Positions 43,865 through 54,040 are shown, counted from the first letter of the stretch. The stretch is 64,000 bases of DNA from Malacoplasma penetrans HF-2 (GCF_000011225.1 NC_004432.1:930001-994000), one strand, 5' to 3'. Notes: generated by a model not told the origin, from the sequence alone. Program-made: numbers and translations.

Positions 43865-45013
43865 TTAAGGAGTAGTAACATCAATTTTTACATCAAAAGA
43901 TATTTTCTTAGCTGTGTTTACATCAGAACCATCAGCTCAAACATACTCACTGCTTTGTGGTTTTGCATCAAGAGTAATAGTATATGTTTTTTCTGAAGTT
44001 GCTCTACTAGAAACTGTTTTTTCTTGAATAGATGGATTTGAAAAATTAACATTATAAATTCCTAACCCTTTTATTATTGCATTATTGTCTAAAGAGAAAG
44101 TGCTTCCAGTTGTTGAACCATATTTTAATTGCTCTAAAACTTTATTTACATCTTTAGCATCATCTTCACTTGCAGCAGTTAAATTAGCTCCTTGGTTAAA
44201 GTGAACTTCAGAGTCAATCCCTATGTTGTATGTAAAGTTAGTAGTTGTTTTTGTTGCTGCTTCAATATTATTTCCAGTTACTGTAACACTTAAATCAGTA
44301 ACTGATAAATTAATGTCAGAAGTAGGAATTTGAAGATCATAGTTTGTTTCTGCACCACTTGTTGGTGTAGCTTTAACATTAATGTGAATCAAATCATCAT
44401 TAGTAAAACCTAATTTATTTTCAACTGTTAAAGTTGTTCCACTAGCAATAGTAGTTGCTCCTGCTGCTTCTAAAGCATTTTTTAAAACATCTGTTTTCTC
44501 TAATTCGGTTTTTAATCCATCTAGTGATGTAATATTAATTTGTTTAGAACTTGATGCATAAACTAATTTATTAGAATCTTGAATAGTTACTGTAGTAGTA
44601 TCATCTTTTCAATTTCCTGTAGTTGCATCATAAGACAATCCACTTGCTCAACTTGCATTTGAAAATTTCCCATCTACAGTAACTGTTGCATCACTAATTA
44701 CATTTTTTAATTCTGCTCCATTAGTGAAATAATTTTCAGGGTTTGCTTTAATATCATCAGCTATCAAAGTGTTAGTATTTTTTCTATCAGTTGTAGAAGT
44801 ATCATAAATTTTATTTAATGCCCCTTCTAAAGAAACATCATCTTTTAATACAGGAGTAACTTTTTGAGTTTGGTCTGCACCACCATTCCCATTTCCATTA
44901 TTATTTTCACTTGTTGAAGAACAAGAAGATACAATTACTGGAACTGTTGCAACAATTCCAAAAGCCCCAGTTAATGCAAGAGCTTTCAATAATTTAATTT
45001 TTTTAATTTTCAT
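43865..45013 (-). CDS. P35-like lipoprotein, short form (382 aa)
   Basis: Signal peptide MKIKKIKLLKALALTGAFGI, lipobox VSSCSSTSEN, short Asn/Gly linker and one P35 module (VLKDDVSLEGALNKIYD, VTVDGKFSNAS, ITSLDGLKTEL, MIHINVKA, IPTSDINLSVTDLSVTVTGN, LGIYNVNF, YVWADGSDVNTAKKISFDVK). The frame is undamaged. The promoter box TTTGTCTTTTTTAAATT lies about 40 nt upstream. The nearest RBS-like AAAGG is 19 nt from the ATG, an unusual distance that is the same in three paralogs. Confidence 0.88.
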
Positions 45014-45235
45014 ATTTAGTTAATAATTATTACCTTTCAAAATTTGAAATTTAAAAAAGACAAATTTACTAGTTAAATAGAGGAAAATCATTAAGTAGAG
45101 GTAACAATAATTATTTGTACAAAATCAAAACAAAATGCAAAAAATATATGTATTTTATTTCATTTTCAAAATTATTTATTAACTATATATAGTGTTTTTG
45201 ATATATAAATGAAATATGTTAAATAGATAAAAATA

Positions 45236-45273
45236 AAAAAGGTAGAGTTAATTATTGTTAACTCTACCTTTTT
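45236..45273. terminator. Terminator of the suf operon
   Basis: AAAAAGGTAGAGTTAA / TTAACTCTACCTTTTT, a strong bidirectional stem 30 nt after the sufB stop. Confidence 0.9.
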
Positions 45274-45303
45274 AAATATATTTTTAATTAAAATTCTTGG
45301 ATA

Positions 45304-46701
45304 TTATCCAACTGAACCTTCCATATCTAATTTAATTAAACGGTTTAACTCAATTGCATATTCCATTGGAAGTTCTTTTGAGAATGGTTCTAAAAATCCC
45401 ATTACAATTAAATATTCCGCTTCATCTTTACTAATTCCCTTGTTCATGAAATAGAATAGTTGTTCTTCAGAAATATTTGAAACCTTAGCTTCATGTTCTA
45501 AGAATGATTGTTTGTTTTTAATAATTTCTAATGGAATAGTATCACTTCTAGAAATTTCATCTAATAACAAAGTGTCACATTCAACTCTTGAATGAGAGTG
45601 AACTGCATCTTTTTCCATTTTAACCAATCCTCTATATCTAGTATCACCACCATTAAATGATACAGATTTAGAAACAATTCTTGATTTAGTATAAGGTGCT
45701 AAATGGATCATTTTTGCCCCTGCATCTTGAACAACATTGTTAGAAGCAATTGCAATAGAAATACAATCACTTGAAGCATATTTACCAGCCAATACACTTG
45801 AAGGGTATTTCATATTAATTCCAGCACCAATGTTTCCATCAATTCATGACATGTTTGCATTTTCATGAACAATAGCACGTTTAGTAACTAAGTTTAAAAC
45901 ATTTTTAGATCAGTTTTGAATAGTTGTATATTTAAGTTTTGCATTTTTATGAACATAACATTCAACTACTGCTGCATGTAAGTTACTCTCACTATAAACT
46001 GGAGCAGTACATCCTTCTACATAGTGAACTGAAGCACCTTCATCAACAATAATTAATGTTCTTTCAAATTGACCACTAGAAATTCCATTAATTCTAAAAT
46101 ATGCTTGTAATGGTTTTTCTAAATGAACATTTTTAGGAACATAAACAAATGATCCGCCACTTCATACAGCTGTGTTTAACATTGCAAATTTATTATCATC
46201 ATATGGAACTAGTTTTCCAAAAAATTTCTTAACTAGTTTTGGGTATTTTAAAACTGCTGTTTCAACATTGGTGAAAATAACACCTTTTTGAACTAATTCT
46301 TCTTCTAGTTTTTTATAAACTGTTTCAGAGTCATATTGAGCAGAAACACCATTTAAAAACTTAGCTTCAGCTTCTGGAATTCCTAATTTTTCAAAAGTCT
46401 TTTTAATTTGTTCTGGAACTTTATCTCAATATGATTCCATTTTCTTAGTTGAAGATGTGTAATAAATAATATCATCATAATTGATATTAGATAAATCTGC
46501 ACCTCAATCAGGATTAGGAGTTTGTAAAAACTTTTCATAAGCTTTTAATCTTATATCAAGCATTCATTCAGGTTCATTTTTAATTTTTGAAATTTGTTTA
46601 ATTACATCAACTGACAAACCTTTTTTAGTATTAAGGATGGAATTTTCTCCATCACTAAAACCATATTTATACTCTTGATCTACTTCTTTTTTTTCTATCA
46701 T
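45304..46701 (-). CDS. sufB: Fe-S cluster scaffold SufB
   Basis: 465 residues, full length for SufB. It forms the SufBCD scaffold on which Fe-S clusters are built. Seen are [20 protein letters not shown], the beta-helix region, [21 protein letters not shown] (containing the conserved Cys) and the C-terminal [20 protein letters not shown]-like segment ([20 protein letters not shown]) with GFLEPF. It starts 4 nt after sufU. Last gene of the operon. Confidence 0.95.
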
Positions 46702-46705
46702 AATC

Positions 46706-47152
46706 TTATTTTGTAACTAATTGTTCTATAGCTACAATCCCCACTTTCGCACATTTTATTCTATTAAGTTGTTTACTAATATTTTTGAATACTGATAAAT
46801 ATTGTAACTCTTCCTCATTAAATGAATCACCATCAATCATATTAAAATATTTTCTAATTAAATCGCTGATATCATTCACTTTTTTATTTTTAATCATTGT
46901 ACAAAAAATATCTGTTGATGCAGTACTTATTGCACATCCAATTCCACTAAATTTTACATCTACTATAATTCCATTTTCTTCTTTTAAATATAAAGTTAAA
47001 TTATCAATACAAGATGCTGTTCTATTATTAAAAGATACATAAATGTCATTTAATTTAGAAGCTTCATCTTCTGAAATTTTATTATCTGGAATTTCATAAT
47101 GGTCCAATATTAGTTTTCTGCTTTGAGCTTCGTCATCACTAAAGTAACCCAT
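46706..47152 (-). CDS. sufU: Sulfur-transfer protein SufU
   Basis: 148 residues. It accepts sulfur from SufS. The three cysteines of the family are present in SCIDNLTL, GIGCAIS and RIKCAK, and the Asp zinc ligand survives in CID, where most homologs read CGD. It overlaps sufS by 14 nt. Confidence 0.9.
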   Translation of the reverse strand: MGYFSDDEAQSRKLILDHYEIPDNKISEDEASKLNDIYVSFNNRTASCIDNLTLYLKEENGIIVDVKFSGIGCAISTASTDIFCTMIKNKKVNDISDLIRKYFNMIDGDSFNEEELQYLSVFKNISKQLNRIKCAKVGIVAIEQLVTK

Positions 47153-48365
47153 TTAAAATATCTCCTTTTTTAAATTCTTTGACAGCTTTTATTAACTTAT
47201 CTATATCACTTTTATTTGTATAAAAATGATATGAGACTCTTACTACATGATCAAGGTTTAGAATTTCATTTGCTAACTTTGCACATGATAAACCAGATCT
47301 TACAATAATTTTTTTATTTCCAAGATATGAAGAAAAATCTTGGCTAAAAATATTCTCTTTAATAAAAATGGAATTAAAGGCATTAATGCCTTTATTTAGT
47401 ACTTTGATTCCTTCAATTTTACCAAGTTCAAAATCTAAGTATTTTTTTAATTCAAATATTTTGTTTTTTGCATTTTCTAAATCATCATCTAAGTAATAAT
47501 CTAATGCTTTATTTCAACCATAAATTGCCATTATATTTGCTGTACCAGCTTCAAACTTTGCAGTCCCTGATAATAAGGAGTAGTAGTTTCTTTTGATTTC
47601 AAAATTCATTCCACCACCAACAATATTAGGTTTCATTTTTTCAATTAGATCACTGCTAATATATAAAAAACCAATACCAGTTGGACCCAGCATTTTATGA
47701 GCTGAACCAACCACAAAGTCAATATTAGAATTTTCTAAATTCATTCTATTGTGGGCCATGTATTGAGTTGCATCAACACAAATAAAAATATTTGGATTAA
47801 TTTTTTTAATTTCAGATGCCAATTTAATTGCATCAATTGAATTCCCAATTAAATTTGTTTCATTTGCAAAACAAACTAATTTAGTATTCTTATTAATTTT
47901 TTTTAAAAAATTCTCAATGTTATCAGATTGATAATCAACCTCAACATACTGAATTTTTATTTCTTGATGAATTGCTTTATACTGTTCATAAATATCATAT
48001 CAAGGTAAGATATTTGAAGCATGTTCAGCATTAGTCAAAACAATTTCATCACCTTTATTAAAAAAAGGTTTTAAGAAATGAGCAACTGAATTTAATCCAT
48101 AAGTTGCATTAGGAGTAAAAACAAGATTCTCTTTTTTGGTTCCTAATACTTTAGATAATTTATTCTTTGTGTCATCCATCACGATGTGAGCTTGATGAGC
48201 AAAAGTTGAATCATCATTATGTGGATTAGTACAAACATTATTGCAATAGTAAACCATATTATCTACTACAGACTTTGGTTTTAAACTTGTTGCACCACTA
48301 TCTAAATACACATAATCTGGATTGTTTTTAAATCATTCAATCTCATTTCTTAAATTTTTTAACAT
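47139..48365 (-). CDS. sufS: Cysteine desulfurase SufS
   Basis: 408 residues, class-V aminotransferase fold. The PLP lysine lies in GSAHKMLGPTGIGF and the persulfide cysteine in VRSGLSCAK. Other motifs are YLDSGATSLKP, NATYGLNSVAHFL, NAEHASNILPW and CVDATQYMAHN (PLP-binding Asp). It releases sulfur from cysteine for SufU. The start lies 1 nt past the sufD stop. Confidence 0.95.
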
Positions 48366-48366
48366 C

Positions 48367-48987
48367 TTAAGATATATCTCCTATCTCAGAAAAGATTCTT
48401 TCCATCAATCTTTCTCTAGAGTGTTCATCTTCAATTTTATATAGAATAACATTGAAGTAACTTAGTAATAATAATTTGATTGCATCACTTTTTTTAATTC
48501 CTTTATTTTGTAAATAAAATAAATGAGCTAAATTAAGTCTACCAATAGCTAAAGCATGTTTTGCTTTAATGTTATTAGTATCAATTATTAGATTAGGTTT
48601 TCCTTGAATTTCTGCATGATCAGATAATAGAACACCTCTAATTTTTTGCTCACAGTAATTATCTTTTGAATCATCTTTAATATAAGCTTGTAAATAGAAT
48701 TTAGTAGATGAATGATTTTTGTTAATTCCAAATACTTCACAAATACTTGTTGATTGGTTACCTTGATGGTGAACATTAATATTAAAAGTTTTATCAAAAT
48801 TATCATTTAGCGATGAAACAACCAAATGGAAAGTTGAGTTGTTTAATAAATAAATATCTAAGTCTACATAGACATCATCTTTAATAATATCAATTATTGA
48901 TAATTCTAAATTTTCATTGCTATCTAAATAAATTTTGTTTGAGTAGTTTTTCTTATTTAAAAAGAATACATTATTTTTTTTATTCAT
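48367..48987 (-). CDS. sufD: Short SufD-like scaffold subunit
   Basis: 206 residues, about half of a usual SufD. It contains only the C-terminal part of the family: STSICEVFGINKNHSSTKFY, IRGVLLSDHAEIQGKPNLII, IKAKHALAIGRLNLAHLFYL and GIKKSDAIKLLLLSYF. The usual N-terminal half and much of the beta-helix are missing. Position between sufC and sufS supports the call. It pairs with SufB and SufC. Confidence 0.85.
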   Translation of the reverse strand: MNKKNNVFFLNKKNYSNKIYLDSNENLELSIIDIIKDDVYVDLDIYLLNNSTFHLVVSSLNDNFDKTFNINVHHQGNQSTSICEVFGINKNHSSTKFYLQAYIKDDSKDNYCEQKIRGVLLSDHAEIQGKPNLIIDTNNIKAKHALAIGRLNLAHLFYLQNKGIKKSDAIKLLLLSYFNVILYKIEDEHSRERLMERIFSEIGDIS

Positions 48988-49005
48988 AACAATTCCTTTT
49001 TAAAT

Positions 49006-49752
49006 TTATTTAGAAGCTAGGTCAGTTACTCATTTATAACCTTCCCTGTTAATTCTTTCATAAATTTCTACTCCACCAGAAATTGCGATCTTACCATCAA
49101 TAATTACATAGACTCTATTAGGAATAATTTTTTTAAATAGATTTTCATGATGAGAAACTACAATTAAAGCTTTATCTTCACTCTTTCAATTATTAATTTG
49201 ATCAACTACCATTTTTAGTGAGTCAATATCTAATCCAGAATCAATTTCATCTAATAAAACAAAATCTGGTTGAATAATTTTCATTTGAAGAATTTCACAT
49301 TTTTTCTTTTCTCCACCTGAAAAACCATAATTTACAAATCTGTTTAAATATTCTCTGTCTAATCCCATGCTCTTTAAGTTTTGTTCAAACACTGGGAAAT
49401 ATTGAGATAATTTTAATTTTTCTTCTGATCTTGCATTTAATACAGATCTTAAAAAATCTAACATTGTAACACCAGGGATTTCTTCAGAATGTTGTGGTGC
49501 TAAAAATAATCCTAATCTTGCAATTTCATCAGTTTCTAATTCTGCAGTATCTTGTCCATCAACTTTAATACTTCCATCAGTAATTTCAGTTGTATAGTGA
49601 TGCATAATTGCCTTTAATAAAGTTGATTTACCATGACCATTTGGTCCTAATAAAGCAACTACCTCACCTTTATTTACTTCAATATCAATTCCTTTTAATA
49701 TTTCTTTTTCATTAATTGATACATGAAGATTTTCAATTGTAAGTTTTTCCAT
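49006..49752 (-). CDS. sufC: Fe-S assembly ATPase SufC
   Basis: 248 residues. Walker A LLGPNGHGKSTLLK, the Q-loop in LGLFLAPQHSEEIPG, signature NYGFSGGEKKKCEIL, Walker B PDFVLLDEIDSGLD and the H-loop ALIVVSHH. RBS AAGGAG decides the start at 49752. First gene of sufCDSUB, the gene order known from Bacillus. A possible -10, TATAAT, lies about 30 nt upstream. Confidence 0.95.
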
Positions 49753-49853
49753 GATTTTCTCCTTTTTATACAAACAATATTATAAATAATAATTGCTTAT
49801 AAAAGCATTAAAAATTTTATAACCTATTGCTAATTAATTTAAATAAAAAATAA

Positions 49854-49887
49854 AAATAGTAGATTAAACATTTAAATCTACTATTTG
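49854..49887 (-). terminator. Terminator of the GNAT gene
   Basis: AAAATAGTAGATT / AATCTACTATTTG just after the stop at 49900. It separates the gene from the suf promoter. Confidence 0.75.
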
Positions 49888-49899
49888 AATTAAAAGAAA

Positions 49900-50586
49900 T
49901 TATAAAATTGTTTCTTTTTTATTACCCATATAAACTATTGATTTATAAGGTAATTTAAATTTGTACTTAAAATATTCTGGTGCATTGTTGTTATCATAAA
50001 CAATCAAATCAAGTGCTTTCATTTTAAGTTTTTCATAAAATTTATAATTGTGTTCTGTTGTTGTAAACAAATAAAAACTATCATAAGGTGTTCTTGTTAA
50101 ATCATCATAAAATTTTCTAATCAAAATTTTACTTAATGATTTACCACGATATTCAGGTGCTACATATAATAGTTTAATCTCAGCTTTGTTTTGAAGCAGT
50201 GATTCATATTGTTGATACAATATTTCAAAACTTCTAGCTATATCAATTTCTTTGTTTATGATTAATTTTTCATTTTGTGTAATTGTATAGTCTCTTATAT
50301 ATTTTTTAAAAATATTTAAATTAATTCCAAAGTCTGTTTCCATTAAAGAAAAAATAGGTTTATCATTTGGAATACCATAATTTAACATAGCTATCTTTTT
50401 GCCTTCATCATTTTCAATGAAATATCCACCTGTTGCATTTTTAACAATAGTGCTTGTTACAAACCTAGATAATGCCATATTAAATTCATCATTTCTTTTA
50501 GTTAATAAATAATCAAAGTCAAATATCTCTTTTGCCAACAAAACAACATCATCATAATCTTTTTCTGTAATTTCTACAATTCTCAT
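49900..50586 (-). CDS. GNAT-family acetyltransferase
   Basis: 228 residues. The acetyl-CoA site is visible as IKLLYVAPEYRGKSLSKILI (motif A, RGKS in place of RGxG) followed by FYLFTTTEHNYKFYEKLKMK (motif B). The first half, with GGYFIENDEGKKIAMLNYGI, fits the N-terminal strands of the fold. The substrate is not predictable. Own terminator; not part of the neighbouring operons. Confidence 0.8.
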   Translation of the reverse strand: MRIVEITEKDYDDVVLLAKEIFDFDYLLTKRNDEFNMALSRFVTSTIVKNATGGYFIENDEGKKIAMLNYGIPNDKPIFSLMETDFGINLNIFKKYIRDYTITQNEKLIINKEIDIARSFEILYQQYESLLQNKAEIKLLYVAPEYRGKSLSKILIRKFYDDLTRTPYDSFYLFTTTEHNYKFYEKLKMKALDLIVYDNNNAPEYFKYKFKLPYKSIVYMGNKKETIL

Positions 50587-50701
50587 AAATATCCTTAAAA
50601 AATCAAACTTAATAGATTATAAGTTAATAAAATTGATAATTTTAAAAATCAAAGAAAGAAGAAAACACATATTTAATTAAAGAAACTTTTTTATTATAGA
50701 T

Positions 50702-51010
50702 TCAAATATTTTTTATATCTTTTGAATTGTAAAAATACTTAGATAAATTTAAATAATAAAAATTTCCATCTTCATTACAGGATTGAATATAAGTTTTATA
50801 AGTTGTGTTATCTTGTTTTATATAAATAGTTTTATTTTTATAAAAATCAGTTTCATCATTTTTTGCAACTTGTACCATTTGTATTCCACTGTACTCTATT
50901 AAAGTTCCACTGAAAAAAGTTTGCATATTATAAAAAATAGAAAACAAAACTAAGATTACAAAAATAAAAAGCGAAAATAAAGAAATCACCTTAATTTTTA
51001 CATTGATCAT
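50702..51010 (-). CDS. Small single-helix membrane protein, exporter partner
   Basis: 102 residues. MINVKIKVISLFSLFIFVIL is a signal-anchor; the rest, about 75 residues with many Tyr and Asn (IYIKQDNTTYKTYIQSCNED), should face outward. AAGGAG lies inside the end of the exporter gene and the two overlap by 20 nt, so they are translationally coupled. It may be a minimal accessory subunit of the C39 exporter, in the position where other systems have an HlyD-like protein. No family recognised. Confidence 0.7.
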   Translation of the reverse strand: MINVKIKVISLFSLFIFVILVLFSIFYNMQTFFSGTLIEYSGIQMVQVAKNDETDFYKNKTIYIKQDNTTYKTYIQSCNEDGNFYYLNLSKYFYNSKDIKNI

Positions 51011-53018
51011 TATTGATCTCCTTTTCGTGTTCAAAGTATTTTCTAATCTTTTTTGAATGTGAAACACAAATAACAAAATTATGGTCACATATCTTTTGGA
51101 AAAAATAATTCATAAACAATTCAATATTTGAATCTGATATGTTTGAAAAACATTCATCCAATAAAATCAAACAATCCTTTAATTTTAAAAGTGAAATTAA
51201 ATTTGATAATTGAGCCTCACCTTTACTCATTTCATTAGTTTGTTTAGATGATAATTTAGTAACTTTTAAAAAATTAGATAGTTCTTGAGTTAACAATGGA
51301 TTTAAATGAAGTATGCCACTATAATCTACTTCCATTGCAGTTGCATCACTTGGAATATAAAAAATTTTATCTTCCAATTTCTTTAGATTGATACTATCTC
51401 TATCAATATCATTAATTAAAATTTCAGTACCTTTATCAGACATTAAATTCAAAGATAATATCTTTAAAAGAGTTGATTTACCAATTCCATTTTTCCCATA
51501 TAAAATTGTTTGGTTTTTAAGCTTTATTTTAAAATCTTCAAAAATTGTTTTTTCATTATCATATTTAAAATTTAGGTTTTGAATATCAATTGATTTAATT
51601 TTGTTAATTTCTATTTTTTCACTTGTAGAAAAATTTTTATTTTCAGTTGTTAAAAAATCATTTAATAATTCTTTGCTTTTTTTGTAATTTGCATAATCAC
51701 TTACAAAACTAAAAATTGAATTTGATGTGTTATCAAATAAATTTAAAACTGAAATTGCAAAAATCATTTTACTAATATCAATATTTTGATTTGAGTTATT
51801 TATGATTCAAAAAGTGGAAACAATAATAAATAAAACAAAAACAATTTTCTTTAAAAAATAATTTAAAAAATTATTTTGAAATAGATATGTGCTGTAGCTA
51901 ATATTTTGTTTACTAAAAGATCAAAATAGTGATTTAGATTTTTCATTTAAAAAATTAAGTTTATAAATATTTTTTTCTTTATGTAAAAAATCATAATAAA
52001 TCTGAAAATAATAATCTGATTCATTTTTTATTAAGTTATTATTCTCAAAGTTTTTCTCATTATATTTTTTTAAAAAATAACTTAATGTAATTGATATCCC
52101 ACTATATACAATTGCAAAAATCATATAGTAAAAAGATAAGTACCCCATCATAAACATTAAACAAACAAAAAATATAACATCAGCAATTAATTGTGGTTTA
52201 CCAACATATTTTGTAGATAAAACCTTTGATATTGCTGCAGGATATTGAAACAATTCTTTTCTTTTTGTATCTTTAAAAAATAAACTATTTTTGTTTTGTA
52301 AATAATTGGTATAAAAGATAAAATTTTTCTTACCCAAAATATCTAATTTTTTAGTTTTCATTAAACACAATAAATATTCAAGAAGTGACTGAAATAAAAA
52401 CATAAAAATAAAATATAAACCTATAAAAAATAAGTTCTGAGGAATGTTGTCCCCAACAAAATTAATAGCAATTTTAACAACACTGCTAGCAATTAATGAT
52501 ATAAATAAAACTCCTAAATCAACTAGTACAATCAGCAAACAAAATAATGTTTCATTTGGCATATCAAAAAATTTTATTTTTTTAAAAGATATGTTTTCAT
52601 CAATGTCTTTTTGAATATTTGATTTATAAAAAACAATAAAGGTATTGTTATATATTTTTTCAAATTCACTATATGGTATTTTTGTTTCTCCACTTACAGA
52701 ATCTAAAACTTGAACATATCCTTTTCTAAATTTACAAACAACAAAATGATTACCAGCTTCACTTTTCAATAATGTAACAAAATAATCTTTATAGTGGGTA
52801 TTTATTAATTCCTCAAAGGTAGCTTGATAAATTTCAGTTTCAATATTTATGTCTTTGGCTAGAACTTCAAAATCATAAATACTCATTCCATTTTTAGATA
52901 ATTTAAAATCTTTTATGATTTCTTTTTCATTCAATTCTTTTTTATATAAATGATCATAAAGTGAATGCAAAACACAAACACCACAATCATTGCTTTTAGT
53001 TTGATCAGTAATTCTCAT
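50991..53018 (-). CDS. C39-peptidase ABC exporter
   Basis: 675 residues; one protein once UGA is read as Trp. The N-terminal C39 peptidase has Q6, D11 and Cys12 in QTKSNDCGVC, the His in GNHFVVC and the Asp in VLDSVSG, so the triad is complete. Membrane helices span about residues 175-460. The ABC domain has Walker A GKNGIGKSTLLK, a changed signature (MSKGEAQ), Walker B CLILLDECFSN and the H-loop CVSHSKK. Proteins of this build cleave and export double-glycine-leader peptides. RBS GAGGGGG, 8 nt away, decides the start. The TATAAT ends only 13 nt before the ATG. Confidence 0.9.
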
Positions 53019-53031
53019 TATTACCCCCTCT

Positions 53032-53073
53032 ATTATATGTATGTAAATTTTTGGGGTGAATGTCATAAAAAAA
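53032..53073 (-). promoter_or_regulatory. Shared promoter block before the C39 exporter
   Basis: Minus strand: TTTTTTTATGACATT, CACCC, CAAAAATTTACATACA, TATAAT. The same block stands upstream of the five coiled-coil genes and the DUF16-like gene at 40 kb. Here it is not beside a terminator, so its conservation is not explained by a hairpin. Confidence 0.7.
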
Positions 53074-53130
53074 TAGTTAAAAAATACGTTTTTTAAATAT
53101 TTGATCTTCTTAAATTGTTTGGGTAAATAA

Positions 53131-53155
53131 AAAAGATCAAATCAATTGATCTTTT
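53131..53155 (-). terminator. Terminator of coiled-coil gene D1
   Basis: AAAAGATCAA / TTGATCTTTT just after the stop at 53164. Confidence 0.7.
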
Positions 53156-53163
53156 CATAAATA

Positions 53164-53673
53164 TTATAATTGAGCTAGTTCTTTAGCAATTGTAGGACAT
53201 TGTTTGATTTTTGAAACATCATCTTTAAGAATTTTGATATCACTTTTAACTTCTACCATATCATCTTTAAGAACAGAAACATCATTTTTAAGAATAGAAA
53301 CATCATCTTTAAGATAATTAATATCTTTCTTCATTTCTTTCATATCAGAAAGAATGATCCCTAATGTATCTTTAATAAATTTAATTTCATTACTTAAATC
53401 AGTTGGTTTTTTATCATCATCACCAGGTGGTGGAACCTCAATAGGTTTTCTATGTCTTTTAGTTTTATAAATTTTCATATTGCCTTCAAACACTGATGTT
53501 TCTATTATATCACCAGTCTTTTCATCTTCATATGAGTCAAAACTAACATTGAAGTTTTTAACATCAACAAATTTGCAACCTTTGATGATACTTGTAAATT
53601 CTTTTTCAGAATATCTACCAGTAAATGGTTTAGACACTTTATTATTTTTATTTTCTTTATTATTTTTAGTCAT
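53164..53673 (-). CDS. DUF16-like coiled-coil protein D1 (169 aa)
   Basis: The N-terminal domain (about 1-95) is shared by all five copies: KPFTGRYSEKEFTSIIKGCK, FVDVKNFNVSFDSYEDEKTG, VFEGNMKIYKTKR. A proline linker (IEVPPPGDDDKK) follows, then a coiled coil of heptads (DVSILKNDVSVLKDDMVEVK). D1 alone ends KQCPTIAKELAQL, the tail of the 38-40 kb copies; the others end LQFN. RBS GGAGATTTCC. No signal peptide, helix or double-glycine leader. DUF16-like by architecture; function unknown. Confidence 0.75.
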   Translation of the reverse strand: MTKNNKENKNNKVSKPFTGRYSEKEFTSIIKGCKFVDVKNFNVSFDSYEDEKTGDIIETSVFEGNMKIYKTKRHRKPIEVPPPGDDDKKPTDLSNEIKFIKDTLGIILSDMKEMKKDINYLKDDVSILKNDVSVLKDDMVEVKSDIKILKDDVSKIKQCPTIAKELAQL

Positions 53674-54040
53674 GGAAATCTCCTTTTTTAATTTAATTCA
53701 AATTAGTAAAGTTAATAATGTTTATGAAACATTATTCTTAAGTTTTTTAATAAACACTTAAGAAATCAATAAATAGCAATAAAGTTTTTTGGCAAAGCTA
53801 GTCTCACAGATTTTTAGAAAATATTCCATTTAACTAGGAATCTATAAGTCTTTTTAAAACTTTTAAATATTAGATTGATCTGTTTATTAATTTCAGATTT
53901 TAAAAACTATGTAGGAATTAATTAAATTTTTATCATTAAAAAGTTAAATGATTTGAATCCATAGTTTTTAAAAGAAGACAATGTCTTTTTTATGTCTTCA
54001 TTATATTAATGTAAAAATTTGAAGTTAATGTCATAAAAAA
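53674..54040 (-). promoter_or_regulatory. Promoter block and structured leader of D1
   Basis: TATAAT at 54000-54005 with the shared ATGACATT block behind it (to 54040) gives a leader of about 320 nt. Inside it lie GAAGAC / GTCTTC (53974-53999), a perfect 14-bp inverted repeat TTTTAAAAACTATG / CATAGTTTTTAAAA (53898-53911, 53960-53973), TTCTTAAG / CTTAAGAA (53735-53764) and AATAATGTTT / AAACATTATT with a 3-nt loop (53714-53736). No gene is encoded here. Confidence 0.65.

Noticed and set aside
45017-45185. Inverted repeat TAGTTAATAA / TTATTAACTA flanking the upstream region of the last P35-like gene, as a possible invertible promoter
   Set aside because: It is only 10 bp, made mostly of A and T, and no equivalent pair was found upstream of the paralogs. 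Chance is likely at this base composition.
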